NCBI RefSeq assembly: GCF_905475395.1
Contig: NC_058337.1
Span: forward strand, 26,374,983 to 26,438,982
DNA: 64,000 nucleotides
Source: Chrysoperla carnea
Lineage: Eukaryota > Arthropoda > Insecta > Neuroptera > Chrysopidae
Direction of reading: 5' to 3'
Below are positions 25,727 through 38,947 of this stretch, in pieces. Positions within the stretch are counted from its first letter, which is position 1; the number at the start of each line of letters is the position of its first letter. The translations under genes were made by a program, and so were the position numbers. The notes below the pieces were generated by a model, which was not told the DNA's origin, made no database searches, and saw only the letters and a program-made list of their open reading frames with translations.

Positions 25727-27759
25727 ATGTCTTCATCCACCACTTTACCTGAAAGTATTAAACAAGTTATAATCCATACTGGGAATATACTATCCTTAAA
25801 TGGAATTATTGGAAAACCAAGTCAAAATGCATCTGAAGAGGTAAACATATTCAAACCCTTGTAATTTTCTTTTTATAAGTTTCTTGTCTTTTTTTTTTTT
25901 GTTTAGTTAGTTGAAAGTATTAAAATTACATTAAACGATGGAAATAATTTGGAAAATTCTTTAGAAAAATTTGTTGAAGTCATGCGTAAAAATGATGATT
26001 TGTTACAAAAAATGTCTGGCGTTGATCGCAAAGATTTGAAAATTGGTGCAAAATTATTTTTAAATAACGAGAATGCCGATGCTGTGAATCAAGCTTTATT
26101 AAATAGTAAGTATTTTTTTTAGAAATAAGAAAAATACTACAACACAATTATCAGGAATTGAACCTTGGAATTCTACCCACATATTGCCTTGCCGATTAAG
26201 TTAATTAGGAAGCTTATCGTTGTATAAAATAAAGCGTTTATTGCCAAAGTGGCTTAATCCACAGTTTCAAAAAATCAAAAAATATGCCTTCATTACATTC
26301 CTTAATGAATAATTTACAATTCCATTCAAGCGTCACCTCATATTTTACATAAATGTAGCTGTAATGAAAAATAATATTTTTGCTTTCAATGTGACTATTG
26401 ACACCTGCCACCGATGATATCCGTGCCTTTAACTCTAGACACAAACGGGCTATAAATTACCTATTATAGTATTTTTGCATTAACAAACGCTACTCTGTGA
26501 TCCACGGGTTAACATGCCTTTAATAGGGTTGAGCTAACACGGGTCTGAGGGTTTTTTGTCTTTGCATTTATCCTGTGATGGTATCCACCCAGATAATATC
26601 CACCCCATGTAACTTAAATAATTAAATTATTAAGTTAAATCAAAGAATTTTGTTACGAATTTATTTGTTAATGCAAAAACAGTGATTTTTACTAAATCTA
26701 AGAACAGGAGTAATTTTTACCCGTGTCTATAGGTCACCCGTATCTGAAATTAAAGGCACGAATATCATCTAGTGGTGAATGACAATAGCAGCATCTTTTT
26801 TTTATCATCAACAAACACTCAAATGTTGGTTTTATTATTGTTTTCTCAAATGAGTTTTTATTATTGTTTGGTGGGCGATTTCTGATGAGTTTAGTTACAA
26901 ATACTCCTTCATTGATTACGTTAACTATCTGCTTGATTAAGAAACATACAGATAAAATAAAAAATAAAAAAAGCTTAAATAATTAGTATTAAATGATAAT
27001 ATATAATAATACAGTGTATAATCTATACACTAATAAAGTATTATAAATCGATCATATTTAAGGATATCTCAATTTTTTGTTTGTTTGCTCATTTTGTAAG
27101 CTTTAGTGGTATATTTAAGTATATATTGAAAACGTGGAAACTACCAAAATATAAAATCGATAAAAATTAAATTATTTTTTATTTTCCTTTCAGTTTTCCA
27201 AGCATTAAAAACTGAAACTATAGACAATTTAATAGTTTCATACAACGATATCAAAACTGATAATGAAGAATCATCTTCTTCGTTTGTATTAAACAAAATA
27301 AAATCAATATGGAACATTCTAGAAAATTATACCAAAGAAAATGCAACAAATCGTATTATACATCTAGGTGTAGCTGATTTGGATGAAGAGCAATTCCGTG
27401 ATTTATATGCTTGGGCCACAGTTAAACCAAATATTATACAAATAAATTTAGCCAGTTGCTGTGTGGTACCGCCAACTTTACAAGAATTTTGCAATCAAAA
27501 TAGTATACAGTTACTTACGCACAGCGATCCAACAGGTATGTTCATGAAATAACTTGTATTCCAAAAAGGTTTGTTTCTTAACTTTTATATTTTTCTTACA
27601 GAAATTTTACCAGTTTCTTCAATTCAAAATTTATTTGGCGATAAGAATGCGTTAAAATTATTTTGGGCTATCAGATTTCAAATACATATTAAATGCAGGG
27701 GTGTTTTAACCAGTAAAGGGTATATAGTGAATTTATGTGATAATATTTTAGAAGAGTAA
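25727..27759 (+). CDS. GCLM: Glutamate-cysteine ligase modifier (regulatory) subunit
   Basis: Four coding exons: 25727-25840, 25907-26105, 27194-27535 and 27602-27759, with GT-AG borders and matching phases, giving 270 residues (the vertebrate protein is 274). The strongest family segments are IHLGVADLDEEQFRDLYAWA, then INLASCCVVPPTLQEFCNQN and IQLLTHSDPTEILP near the C terminus. The family has an aldo/keto reductase-like fold without catalysis. It binds the catalytic subunit GCLC, improves glutamate affinity and reduces glutathione feedback inhibition, controlling cytosolic glutathione synthesis. The start is supported by a short N terminus with VIIHTGNILSLNGI, as in other GCLM proteins. Intron 26106-27193 contains a foldback MITE. 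AATAAA-type signals follow the stop near 27825. The gene looks complete and intact. Confidence 0.95.
26392..26793. mobile_element. Foldback MITE in GCLM intron 2
   Basis: The left arm (GACTATTGAC, GATGATATCCGTGCCTTTAA, then TTGCATTAACAAA) is mirrored on the right (TTTGTTAATGCAA, TTAAAGGCACGAATATCAT, CAATAGCAGC). Identity is moderate over about 110 bases per arm. No coding sequence. Confidence 0.6.
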
Positions 27760-30700
27760 ATATTAAATAGCAATATAATATATTATTATAAAATAGTATT
27801 CTTAATATAGTATTACTACATCATAATAAATATATATATTTTGGAATTAAAAAATATAACTATTTTTTAAATAGAGAATTTTATTTAGCATTTGTATATA
27901 TATATACAGTACAATATTATATGCATTTAATTGAATTTTAATAAATTTTTTCTTGACCACTTATATTATTTTGAAATATGAGATTTCGCACAAGGATTAA
28001 ATCACAATAATACGTATATTATAGTTGAACTGTACTTGTATGTTTTTATAAAACTTTTATACACATAATTTTTTTTTCTTTTTTTTCTTTTTAATTCATA
28101 TTATTTCTATATGTAACACTTATTGTTTAATAATCAAAGATATGTAAAATTATTGTAAATTGTTATTGTTATATTACGTTACAAAAATGTTCATATTATT
28201 TGTGTTGATTACAGTATCAAAATGTTTTCGAAAATAATAAATATTTATTTGAATTATATTTTTTGAAGTATGTTGGCATTATTTTTAAATAAACCCGAAT
28301 GGAATTCAAATTGTACTCGATAATATTTTTATATTTGGGTGTACTTTTGTTCAAGTAAGATGCTGACACCTATCACTTAGAATATTAACTAGCTTATTGG
28401 TTTGTGCTATGTATATAATGACAAATATTTCTGTTAATCCTCCAAAAAACATATTTGAACCTACAAATGAAAGTATATCTAAAGAAATCGATTTTCTATA
28501 GTTTTTTTTCCTGTAACTTCAAAGGCCGTTTTGTTCTGACTTTTGTCCCAAGATGGGCAAAAGAGAATTTATCGTGTAGAGAAATCAAAAATTTCTGCCC
28601 AATAGAAATTTGTAATAAGCCGAGATACAGGAAGGCAGCTGCCCTGACCTTTCCTACTGCCTAACTGTCGATTACTATTTTAAAAAAATTATAAGAAGAT
28701 GCGCTGTAATGACCGCATTCGAACAACAATAATAAAGGAAATAATTGTTTTTACATCAATAATTCCAGGTGCCTTAGTCAAATATTCGTTTCATGGTAGG
28801 TAGATAAACTAAATACAAATATTTCTTCTCCACAATTGCAATCTTTCAAGTTAAACTAATCCAAATAGCGCTAAAATAATTAGCTCGCCTTACGCTTGCG
28901 CAAGCCACATTTACTTAATATTGCGTGCGCAATCGGAAACTAACATAGATATAAATATATATGCCTATGGAAACTAATCATTCTAATCTTATTTGATAAT
29001 AATTATAATTAAGTTTTGCAGGAATGAATATATTTCAAAACTCTTTACGGGCATTTAAAAAGTTCCCGTAAAAAGTGTTTATGAAAAGTTTCCGTATTCA
29101 TAATTATAACCTTGTTTACACACAAGTCAAGTACATAGCTTACATTCATTCCAGCATGTGTAGTTCAATTATATTGAGATGAAATAAATAAATTACAGGA
29201 AAAAAAAACTACTCAGGCTTATAATAAAATTAATCGATGAATTTTGAAAAAAAAGAGATACAAATGGAAAACAGAGCAGATATCTCTCAGTTTCAGGCCG
29301 TGAATTTGATGATATGTAAAAATATATGATTTGTTACTCGACTGTCCAACAATAAAGAAAAGTTGAAGATCTTATTTGGTTATATGATCTTAACGTCGTG
29401 GGATTTTTAATATATTTTTTACTTTTATATTTTGTAATTTTTTTATATTAAATATTATTTAACTTAATATACGCGTATTTCAAACATACATGTTTTCCAT
29501 AGTCTTGAAATAATTAATCATTTTATGGAATCTAATTTAATAAACAACTGAAATATATTTACCTTTAATATATATTTTTAATTATTTTTCATATCAATTT
29601 TACATTTATTAATTAACTGAAGTATTAAATTTCATGATATTCGATAGTTCTCAACTCAATTCTATTATTTCTTTCATGTAGTTCATCATTTAATTGTAAG
29701 ATGGCTATATACATCCATTCTACAAAAGCCAGATATTAATCGTTGTATTATGGTAAATTCAATTGAATCAGCTACAATTTTATCTATGATCAGCTAGTCA
29801 AGAAATAAATATAGGTAATATAAGAAAAATGACGAAAATACACATGAGATTCACGAAAAGTTTTCAAGTCCTTGATTTTATATTCTGCCATTACAAAAGA
29901 ATTGTTAACACAAGTTTTTATATACAATAGACTTCTAATTAAATTAGATCAAACAATGTAATGGAACTTTGATCCTGACGTCGTGTGAATTGTTGAAAGA
30001 ATTCCTAAGATTTCTTCAGCAGTAATTCTAGCCTATTCCGATAATTCTGTTTCACGTTAACTTTAAAAAATAGCGATTTAAAGTTTAATTTTTGGTTTCA
30101 GATATTTGATCTTTACGCAAGGATAATAAATATATATGATTTTATATATTTTAGGTCGAGACCGTTTTTTAAACACAAGTCTTCGTATATAAAATTCCAT
30201 ACTTTTTTAAAAATTCGTTTCAAATTGAAGGTAATACGTCTACTTAGCCAATATGGTATTCATTAAGCTCTTTCAGTTTTATCTTGATATAAATTCTGAC
30301 CGTTTAAAACACGAGATAATTAATGCCAATTTACGTCAAAATTACGAACTTAATTTCTGAAACTTTGAGATTTAATAGTTATTCTTAGCCTGTGAAAAAA
30401 ATTCGTTAAATTCTGTTGAAAAATCCAGTAATTCAAGCAAAGGAACTATCTGAACTTTTACCTTATCTGTGTATTGTTCATAAAATACGCCTCATTGTGC
30501 CTCAAATTGTTCTTTTTATTGTTCATCAAGTATTGTGCTTTTTGAAATATTTAATCAAATTTTTGTAATGCTTTGTCGCAAAAATATAAACCCAAATAGA
30601 AAAGCAGAAAAGCAATTAATGACTCTTATTCTAAAAAAGTAAAATTATTTACATATATACTATACATATCTAGATGGATGATCTACTCTTTAACTGAAAG

Positions 30701-31647
30701 AAACGAAAGTTAAAGATCATGTTTGTTACGCGGGAATGTAAGTAAATGAAAGAGTTTTTAATTCGAATTAAAAAATAAGAAGCAGTAAATAAATTTTTAA
30801 TTTTAAACAATTTAGCTTCTAACACTTGAACAAAATATGAACAAAAAATTCGACTTTGGAACAAATCTAATCTAATGTCTGTGCTGATCCAAAAATTTAT
30901 TATATTAAAATATTGATTGGAATAAAAATATTAATTGTTTTAAACTTTTACAAATTATTTTATATATTACTATTTAAAAAAAAAAATCTTTCTTATGATT
31001 CCCGTAATTACGTTCTTACATGTACCTACTGATAGTGTAGTGAACCTTACAAATTCTTCCGTTTCTCATTTTCAATTGGCGTTATAATTATAAAAATATT
31101 TTATACCAATAGAAGCAGTAAATGCCATTGTTTGTTGTTAGATAATTACGGGATATGTTATTTTTTTTGTTTTAATTTGTATAATTAATTCCAAAATACT
31201 TATACTTATATATGAGAAATATTTAACATGTTGCTAGCTCCTGGAATAACGAGCAAGTTTTTTACTTATATGTATTTCCGGGAGTATTACATTGTAAAGA
31301 AAGAAAATGTAAATTTGACTCCTATTAAATGTTATTTAAATTAGTTTTCAATGATTACTTATGTTAAAATAACTTTTACTATTACCGAAGAATGAGAAAA
31401 TTAAATAAGAGTTTTTATTAATTTAATTAATTTAATAACGATAACATTTGTATGCTTTTTACAGTAGGATAAATTCGCTTCCAAAAATATTTAATTTAGC
31501 TAAAACATATCTTTTTAATTACCTATTTTAAGTGTATATACCAAAATTATGTACCCACTTCCATTCCCGGAATTCAGGAATCGATCTAGCTATTTATCCG
31601 CTCCGGACAAAAATAATATTTTCCACTCTTTACACACATACCGTAAA
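27760..31647. other. GCLM 3' flank and gene-free stretch
   Basis: The first few hundred bases are 3' UTR and flank of GCLM with AATAAA signals. The rest is AT-rich and non-coding. No exon with a recognisable protein family and no intact element was found. Confidence 0.4.
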
Positions 31648-32274
31648 CAGAGTGTTTTTTTAAGTTGACATATGTTTGAAACTCGATAAATAAATTTAAT
31701 CGAGTAAAATGTTTCAAACGAAAAATATTAGTTTCAAAGGGACACATCTTAAGCCGGTATCGAATTCGATCTAAGTTTTCAGGTTCCATTAAAACCTCAC
31801 TCTATTCATAACTGACAAACATTAGATGAACGCTATAAATTAGATAGTTGTTCTTTATAAATACGTAAACATATTTTTGTGAACCGAATAGTATAGACAG
31901 TAATTGATAGCAAAAATCTAGCGTTTTGTGCGTTTGTTCATTCTATTTGAACTAAAGTGGTCTTTATAGAAAAACAAACCACTTTGATTGAATTTATTGA
32001 AAAATTTTGTTCGATAATTGCCTAGATTTTGCAGAAACAATTTCACGAAATAACAATTTTGATACGAAAAAACTTTTGGATCAAACTTTTCAATAACAAC
32101 TTTCTAATTTAAAGGAGTAGAGTGAGCTTTTCATTGAGCTTGAAAAGTTAGGTTCAGTATTTAACCTGTAAGATGTGCGTCTACACACGCAACATTTTTC
32201 GCTTGAAGCATTTTTATCGATAGTAGTTATTTTTCAAGTCTCAAAGCATATGTCAACTTAAAAAGGATATCCTG
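31648..32274. mobile_element. MITE family with AGTTGACATATG ends, full copy
   Basis: Ends read CAGAGTGTTTTTTTAAGTTG on the left and, in reverse complement, CAGGATATCCTTTTTAAGTTG on the right, both followed by ACATATG. Internal sequence matches the truncated copy at 13306-13724 over more than 400 bases. Length is about 627. No transposase frame. Confidence 0.75.
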
Positions 32275-33814
32275 TACATATGTATATGTGTTATATGTAC
32301 AATTTCGCTTAAATATATAAATTCCAATTGTGTTTTTTCAGTGCTTTATTTTATTTATAAATTATAATGAATTTTTCCATACAATTGAAGTTTTCGGAAT
32401 ATCAGCCTCATAGCGTCCCGGACTTTTAATAATCAGATTCAAAGCGTTCCAGTTTTAAGATTATCCCTGATTTTATTGAGTATCGATCATCGAGATTACT
32501 GTATATCATATTTTAACGATTTGACGTCTCCGAACGGTTGCCCGGCTCGCCCCTCCCCTGGATCGGGCCCTACCGAAATGATGTTCAAAGCTAAATTTTA
32601 TCACGGAATTGGAGAAAAACTCGAAAAATATAAAATTAACGTTTAATACTATAAATTAAAAAACTAGGCGTGGAAAATGTCTTAAACTTATTGTCAATAA
32701 TCATTTTGTGCGACAAGCAAATTTTCATGGTGGGAATATTTATATTTATTTTAATAATCAGCCTCAAAGCGCGTTATGCCTAATCATCCCGTATATGGTA
32801 CATTTACCTTAAGTTCTTAGTCTGTTATACGATTACCTCCAAAATGAAGATGGCAGCATTGTTTAAATCTCCTTAATTTATAATAACCCAGCTCAGGAGA
32901 TTAAAATTATGCATTTTAATATTTTTTTTGGATCAAATTTTTTAGTTATGATGCTAAAGTGTTACTGTTTCGATACATACGTTATCACGTATCTTATTTA
33001 AGAAATCATGTCGTTAACGCTATTAGAAGGCACGTTCCACTTAGGAACCACAACTGTGTATACATCTACCATTTGGTGTTTGCATTTAAATAAATTTAAT
33101 GTAATTAATAATAAATATATTTTAATATATTACATTATTAATAATTTAATCACATTTAATAATCAAAAATATTAGAAACACAAAAACAATGACATACACG
33201 ATTATTTGTACATAATTATTAATATAATTATTTTAACAAACAATAGTGTTTTAAATACATCTTCAGTCGTCAAAATTGATTGACTTTTTTTCAATGGACG
33301 GTGAATGCTTAGAGTCTAGTCGGTTTTCAAGTATATTACGTCTTGGGAGATTCGTTGAGCATTAACCATGTACCACAACACGTGTGTTTTTATAAGAGGA
33401 TGGACTTCATAATAATACAAGAAAATCGACATTAGAATTCATTATTAATTTTTGGATTGAATTAATAATAACACAATTCATACAGTCCGACGGCACACTT
33501 GTAACCGGCTGGTTGCTATTATATTATTATAAAAAATAACTTTACTGCAGTGGCGTAACTAAATGAAAAACACAATAGAGAACATGGCAATTTTTCAAGG
33601 TGCGCATCTGAAATCTTAATATTCGACAGCCGAAATTAAATTTTCCCTTTATTAGAAGTTTTCAATGTCGCAGTAAAGGACTTAGTACCGGTTTTTAAAG
33701 AACAGTTTTGATATTCTGGAGGCTCTACTTAGTCTTCATTATAACCTAAGCAATTAGTTTAGTACTTATTTCTGGTTTTTAAAGTATGCACGATTTTTAT
33801 TCCATAAGCCAAGT
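32275..33814. other. Gene-free stretch
   Basis: AT-rich with a short GC-rich patch near 32520-32580 that looks like part of a degraded repeat. No gene supported. Confidence 0.35.
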
Positions 33815-34548
33815 TAATAGACTGTCAGTTTGTGTCAAAAAAACAGAATCAATTTTTTACAGTCTGCTAATAATAGAGGGCATATATACATCTACGAGCA
33901 ACAGAAAAATCTATAAAATGCAACAGAAAAAAAGTCTGGTTAAAAATTAACATTTCTTTGTAAATCATAGAGCAAAACTTTTTATAGTCTGCTATTCATT
34001 TGGATAAAAGCCAAGATTGTTCAATACACTATAATTTTATTGTCAGACGGTTTTCTCGTATACAAACTTTAACATAACCAATATTAGTGGGTAAAAAAAG
34101 TTTTCTACACATTAATTTTTAGTGTATTAACAGTCTTGTCTTTTATTTAAATGAATGGCAGACTGTAAAAAGTTTTCTTGTCTTTTATTTAAATGAATGG
34201 CACCCTGGTGGAAAAAATATTTGAAGAAAGAATAAGAAATTCTGAAAAAGTCTTAGAAACTTTGAATTTCTCAACGTTTTCGTGCTAGTCTAATTCAGAG
34301 TTCTTAATACTTTTTTAAAGTTTCTAAGACTTTTTCAGAGTTTCCTAAGACTTATTAAGACTTATTCTTTTTTCAAATATTTTTTCCACCAGGGCAGACT
34401 GTAAAAAGTTTTTCTCTTTGATTTACAAACAAATAATGAATGTTATTTTATACATTTTTCTATTTCTTGTGTCTATATATATGGCCTCTATCATTGACAG
34501 ATTGTAAAATATTCATTATGTTTTCTGTCACGAGCTGACAGTCTATTA
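33815..34548. mobile_element. MITE with about 200-base inverted ends and TA flanks
   Basis: Both ends read TAATAGACTGTCAG outward-in. The arms share ATAGAGG(G/C)CATATATA, AGAAAAAT(C/G)TATAAAAT, TTTGTAAATCA and ACTTTTTA(T/C)AGTCTGC, down to ATTCATTT(G/A)(G/A)ATAAAAG. TA at both borders suggests a Tc1/mariner-type target. Inside, the block from GTCTTTTATTTAAATGAATG is duplicated in tandem, and a second element (34203-34394) has landed in it. Confidence 0.7.
34203..34394. mobile_element. Small nested MITE with CCCTGGTGG ends
   Basis: CCCTGGTGGAAAAAATATTT at the left and its mirror at the right bound a 192-base palindromic element. The interrupted sequence can be read from the neighbouring tandem copy (ATGGCAGACTGTAAAAAG), which shows an insertion between CA and GACTG with a 2-3 base target duplication. 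Confidence 0.7.
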
Positions 34549-37500
34549 TGTTTTTCACAATTGAATTTGTGAAAATTATTTTTACCTTATTATGGTTTAT
34601 TAATTTAATTTAATGTATTGTTCATCACAAACACGTGAAATAGACTGTGTATATTTTATAGACAGCCTCTTAATCGTCACTGAGAGTGGATCGAATGAAG
34701 AACACTCTTTTATCAAACCGCAAACTACTATACTTCAATACTTCCATTGAAAGTCGCATGAAAGTTCGAACATTGTCAATTAGTTATAGCGTATTATATC
34801 AGATTAAAGAATCTAGTCGACGTTATTGTTTCGCGTGGATGATTTTCACTGCTAGAGCGTATTTAGAAGAAATAAGTTTCCACACTTTTATTTATAAATA
34901 TATGATTCACATTGCGGAAACGTTTGTAGAAAAACATATTTTTATGATGAGCAATTATATTTATATTTATTTAATCGAAATGAGAAGATGAGCTACGATC
35001 AAAAACATGATGTACAACATAATAAGTTGCATGACAGATTGAAGAAACATAATAAGGTGTTGCATTAAAGAAAGTTACATCATGACACGTAGCTTATTAG
35101 GCGTAGTTGCAGCCGCGGGTAACGTCCAATATGTAGCAAATTATCCCAAAAAAAAAACCAAAACAAAACAATTGTTACGCTACTGTATAGGTACCTATTC
35201 GTTGTGTGCGTAGTCATGGTAGGGATAATAAAATCGATGCCAGCGCTTTAAGTGAAAAATTTTGGAGATAAAGTGGGCTGTTATGACTAATTTGCAATTA
35301 TTTACATGTTAATGATATAGAAACTGTCAAATTAAAATGATTGAAAAACACTAATTAATTAAACTTAATGCATTAAAAATTGTGAAAATAAGAAATCAAA
35401 TTGTACAAATATTATTTTTCAAATGTTAATTATCGTAATTATTTATTTAAATTTGTGAAACAAGAATATTAAATTTTAAATGTAAGTTTTCAATGCAATC
35501 CACACAATTATATATGCATCCATTAATTCTATAATTAAAGTAGTGTATCGTTGTCATGGAAACGAAATTCACGCTCGGAGCGAATATACATATATGTATT
35601 TATATTTAAAAATGAGAGACGTGTGCCATGATTTTGAAAACAATTGAATAATGACGGAGCGGCGGAGCTTGGGTTATTGTTTTATTAAAGGAGCGCGTGC
35701 GTCCATCACATCAATTTAAATGTGTAATGTGTATATATATTTTCATTTGGTTTTTTGTCGACGATTCATCTGCTTGCATCTTCTTCGTATTATTCTACTT
35801 CATCCATTTCTTATAATAATTGATATTTGTTTTGTATTTTTTCTTCAAACAAAAAAAAAACAACATTTTTATTTTTTTTTATTGTTTTCAAATATGTGTA
35901 TAATAAACTTCACACATTAAAAGTTCCCCTTAAACACCTATTGTTTTTGAATTAATAACCATTTATCTCTGTTGTGTTAAAGTTTCATAATACTTTGTTT
36001 TTTCTATTTTGATCATAACGTATAACGGTAAAGTCATATTATATTTACACGTTTGATTTTTGAATATTAAAAACATATTAATTTCAACAGTTGGTAGTGG
36101 TGTGACTGACAAGTGTCAAATATTTATTTTTCGTTTGTTTCTTGGATTTGAATTTAAAGTCGTAATTTAAATTATAATACGAATAAAATTCATTGAAATA
36201 AATATTTAAAATAAATAAAATAAGTAATATTATAAATTCTCATTAAAAATTCGATACGATTTTATAACAGCCTATAAATTTTTTTCTTTCTTGACACGTG
36301 ACTAGAATTAAAAATATAGAGGCGAATATTGTACATACACTAAATTGCATTACCACTGCAACCAAAGTGAAAATAAAATATACAAAAATGTTGTTTAAAT
36401 TTTTTTCGTTTTTGATTTTGTTAACAAAGATATGTATATTATTTATAACAATAACTGATTATTTGTGTCTTTGTCGTACACGAAAGGAATATTAAAAAAA
36501 ATATTAAAAATTTATTTTTTAACTTTTTACTTCGTCGTCAATGAAAAATTATTTTCAAAAGATATGCGAGAGGCTTTCATTATTGTTTCATATTACTTAG
36601 CTACCTTTGCAAAGGCTTATTTACAATATACTAGTATTGGAAATGTTTATGATAATAAATGTACATTGTTAAATAGAACGGACTGTATTTGACTGGTCAG
36701 TATTTATTAATGTATAAAATACTTGCAATTGCCAATCCGAAATATTTTTCTTCTTTTAAATACAAACGATTTTATAATCTTATACCTAATTGATCCTAAA
36801 TTTAAAGATTAAAAAAGAATGCAAACTACCGGTTCTCTCCCGGATATTTCTCGAAAAACTGTCAAATATTTGGTCTCGTCATGTTTTTCTTTTCTCTTGT
36901 CCTAACCTACGAAAACAGGCGTGTCGAATACGTTGCAATAATAAGCGGCCAGACTTTAAAAAAGAGTGATAAATCATGCAGGATGACATAATTTACTTGC
37001 AACCTCTAGGCCCGGCGAAAACAAAACGAAAGAGAGGGCAGTTATGAATGAAGGTAGTTTTGTTGTCAATGTGGTTTAGAATTTTATAAAAATAAAAAGA
37101 AGTAATATAGTATGGTAGAGTAGTGCAGGGAAGAAAATGTGCTTACTGAAAAAACATTTAAGATGGGATATGTTAAATGTTCTGAAAGGCGCACAACTGC
37201 GGAGAGTGGTCAGTTAGAGGCAAACATTTTTTTTACATTTCATATAAGTACAAATTGTAGTAAAAAACTATTGAGATGTAAAAAGACAAAAAAAGCTCCA
37301 TAACCTGAACTATATGTTGCCAAAAGGAAAACGAAAAATACAAACGAATTAGTCTTGTACGCGTAGAAAAAAAAACGTGGCATGCACAAATAGGAGGCAA
37401 TGGAATTAGAAAGAGTAAGATATCAATTGATTGTGTGTTAACTGAACATGGCATACTTAATTGACACAAAAAAGTCGTTTTCATATAGGAGAACTGACTA

Positions 37501-38947
37501 GAGGATAACGAAATAGTACAAGGAATAGGTAAGAGAGGATAATTTCATACATTTCCGGGTACGCATTTACTTGCTTGCGTAATCTAACGCAACAATCTGT
37601 ATTTACAAATATTGAATAAAGAAAATTTGAAAAAGATTGTTGAATAATTAAAAAAAATTGCGTTATTAACATCAGAGCCGGAGCTAGAGTTAAAGGAGCC
37701 CCGATGCAATATTAAGTTCGGAGCCCTATTTCTCTATTGAATTTTTCAACTCAATTTTACATCAACAAAAACATCAATTCCACTCTGTAAAGCTACGAGT
37801 AAACCGAAAACGATCTACTGAATTTTAAGACATAATTTGGTTCTCTACGTTCTGGCAACTGCTCCCTATCTAGTTTTCATCGGCCAACAGAGTTCAGATA
37901 TAAGTTTCGGCAATATCTTAGCTCCAATTAATATAATCACCTCAATTTAAAAAACGATTTTTTGATCACTTGTATAAATTGTATCGTATCGCATACAAAA
38001 CTTTTAAGTTACTTTCAATACGTAGCTATCTTGGTTGTGAGTCAAGAGTTTGGTATAACATGTACTAGACATACTGACGGCTTCTGGGTGAGGACCAAGT
38101 AACTGGTATTCTGTAATATTAATATTTTTACATAACTCACAAAATATTTTTAAGTATTAATTTTTTGCATTTAAAAGATAAGGATATAAAATATTATTAT
38201 TCATAATAATGATAAATACCTGTCCAATATGACAAAGCAATTTCATATTTGAAATATATAAGTTTACTTGAATTGAATATATAAATTTCGACAGATATAC
38301 AAGCTATTAAAAAAATAATAACTCTGAATATCACATAAGTGTTATTTATATTGGGTATGTTCCGATATACACTGTGACCACTGTAAGATATGACATTTAT
38401 TCAGTATACTGCGAAGCTGTTCCTTTCTGGCCAGCTATTGTGGTTACTGGTTAAAACGGAACGTAGTCCAATATACTGTCGCCCCGTTTTTAACACCATT
38501 GTCAAACGAAAATAATTTTCATAGAAAGTTCACTGTTCAACGAAATTAATGGCCTATTGTTTGAATATTGTTATAATTAAATATTTATAATATATTCAAG
38601 ATTAGTTGAAAAAATTAAATTTTTTTTTTACTTATACTAGTAAAGGTACTGAGAGTACCTTGCCTCTAAAACGCCAGTGCTTGCAGTACAAAAATGGCGG
38701 CGATTCATGGCGTTTCTTGACGTCATTAATTTCCTCAGAGTACTACGGCAGGGTACTGGTGGTCTCTAACGCAACGGAAAGAATTTCTCTACAGTACGAG
38801 CACTGAACAGTGCTCGTAGGTATATGCGTTAAAAAAATAATATCCATAACAAATACCTACTTGAATTTAATCTATTACAAATTTTTTTACACTTATACTC
38901 GCATAGAAACAAGTCAATTAAGATACGGAATCCTACAAAATTTTTAT
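34549..38947. other. Gene-free stretch with a possible RFX X-box
   Basis: No exon could be supported. Frames at 34686-34991 and 36298-36692 are short and have no family signature. GTTGTCATGGAAAC at 35550-35563 fits the X-box consensus bound by RFX factors. At 38795-38818 a hairpin with 11-base arms (TACGAGCACTG) surrounds two A residues. Around 37674 there is a fragment resembling the end of a degraded DNA transposon. Confidence 0.35.

Noticed and set aside
34686..34991. 101-codon plus-strand frame
   Set aside because: No homology or splice context was recognised, and it is within the length expected by chance in this much sequence.
33548..35185. Possible hAT-type element with CAGTGGCGTAAC at the left and GTTACGCTACTG at the right
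   Set aside because: The ends match well over 12 bases, but no 8-base duplication or transposase was seen, so the pairing may be accidental.
36298..36692. Two overlapping frames of 65 and 75 codons
   Set aside because: Hydrophobic, AT-driven composition with no family motif.
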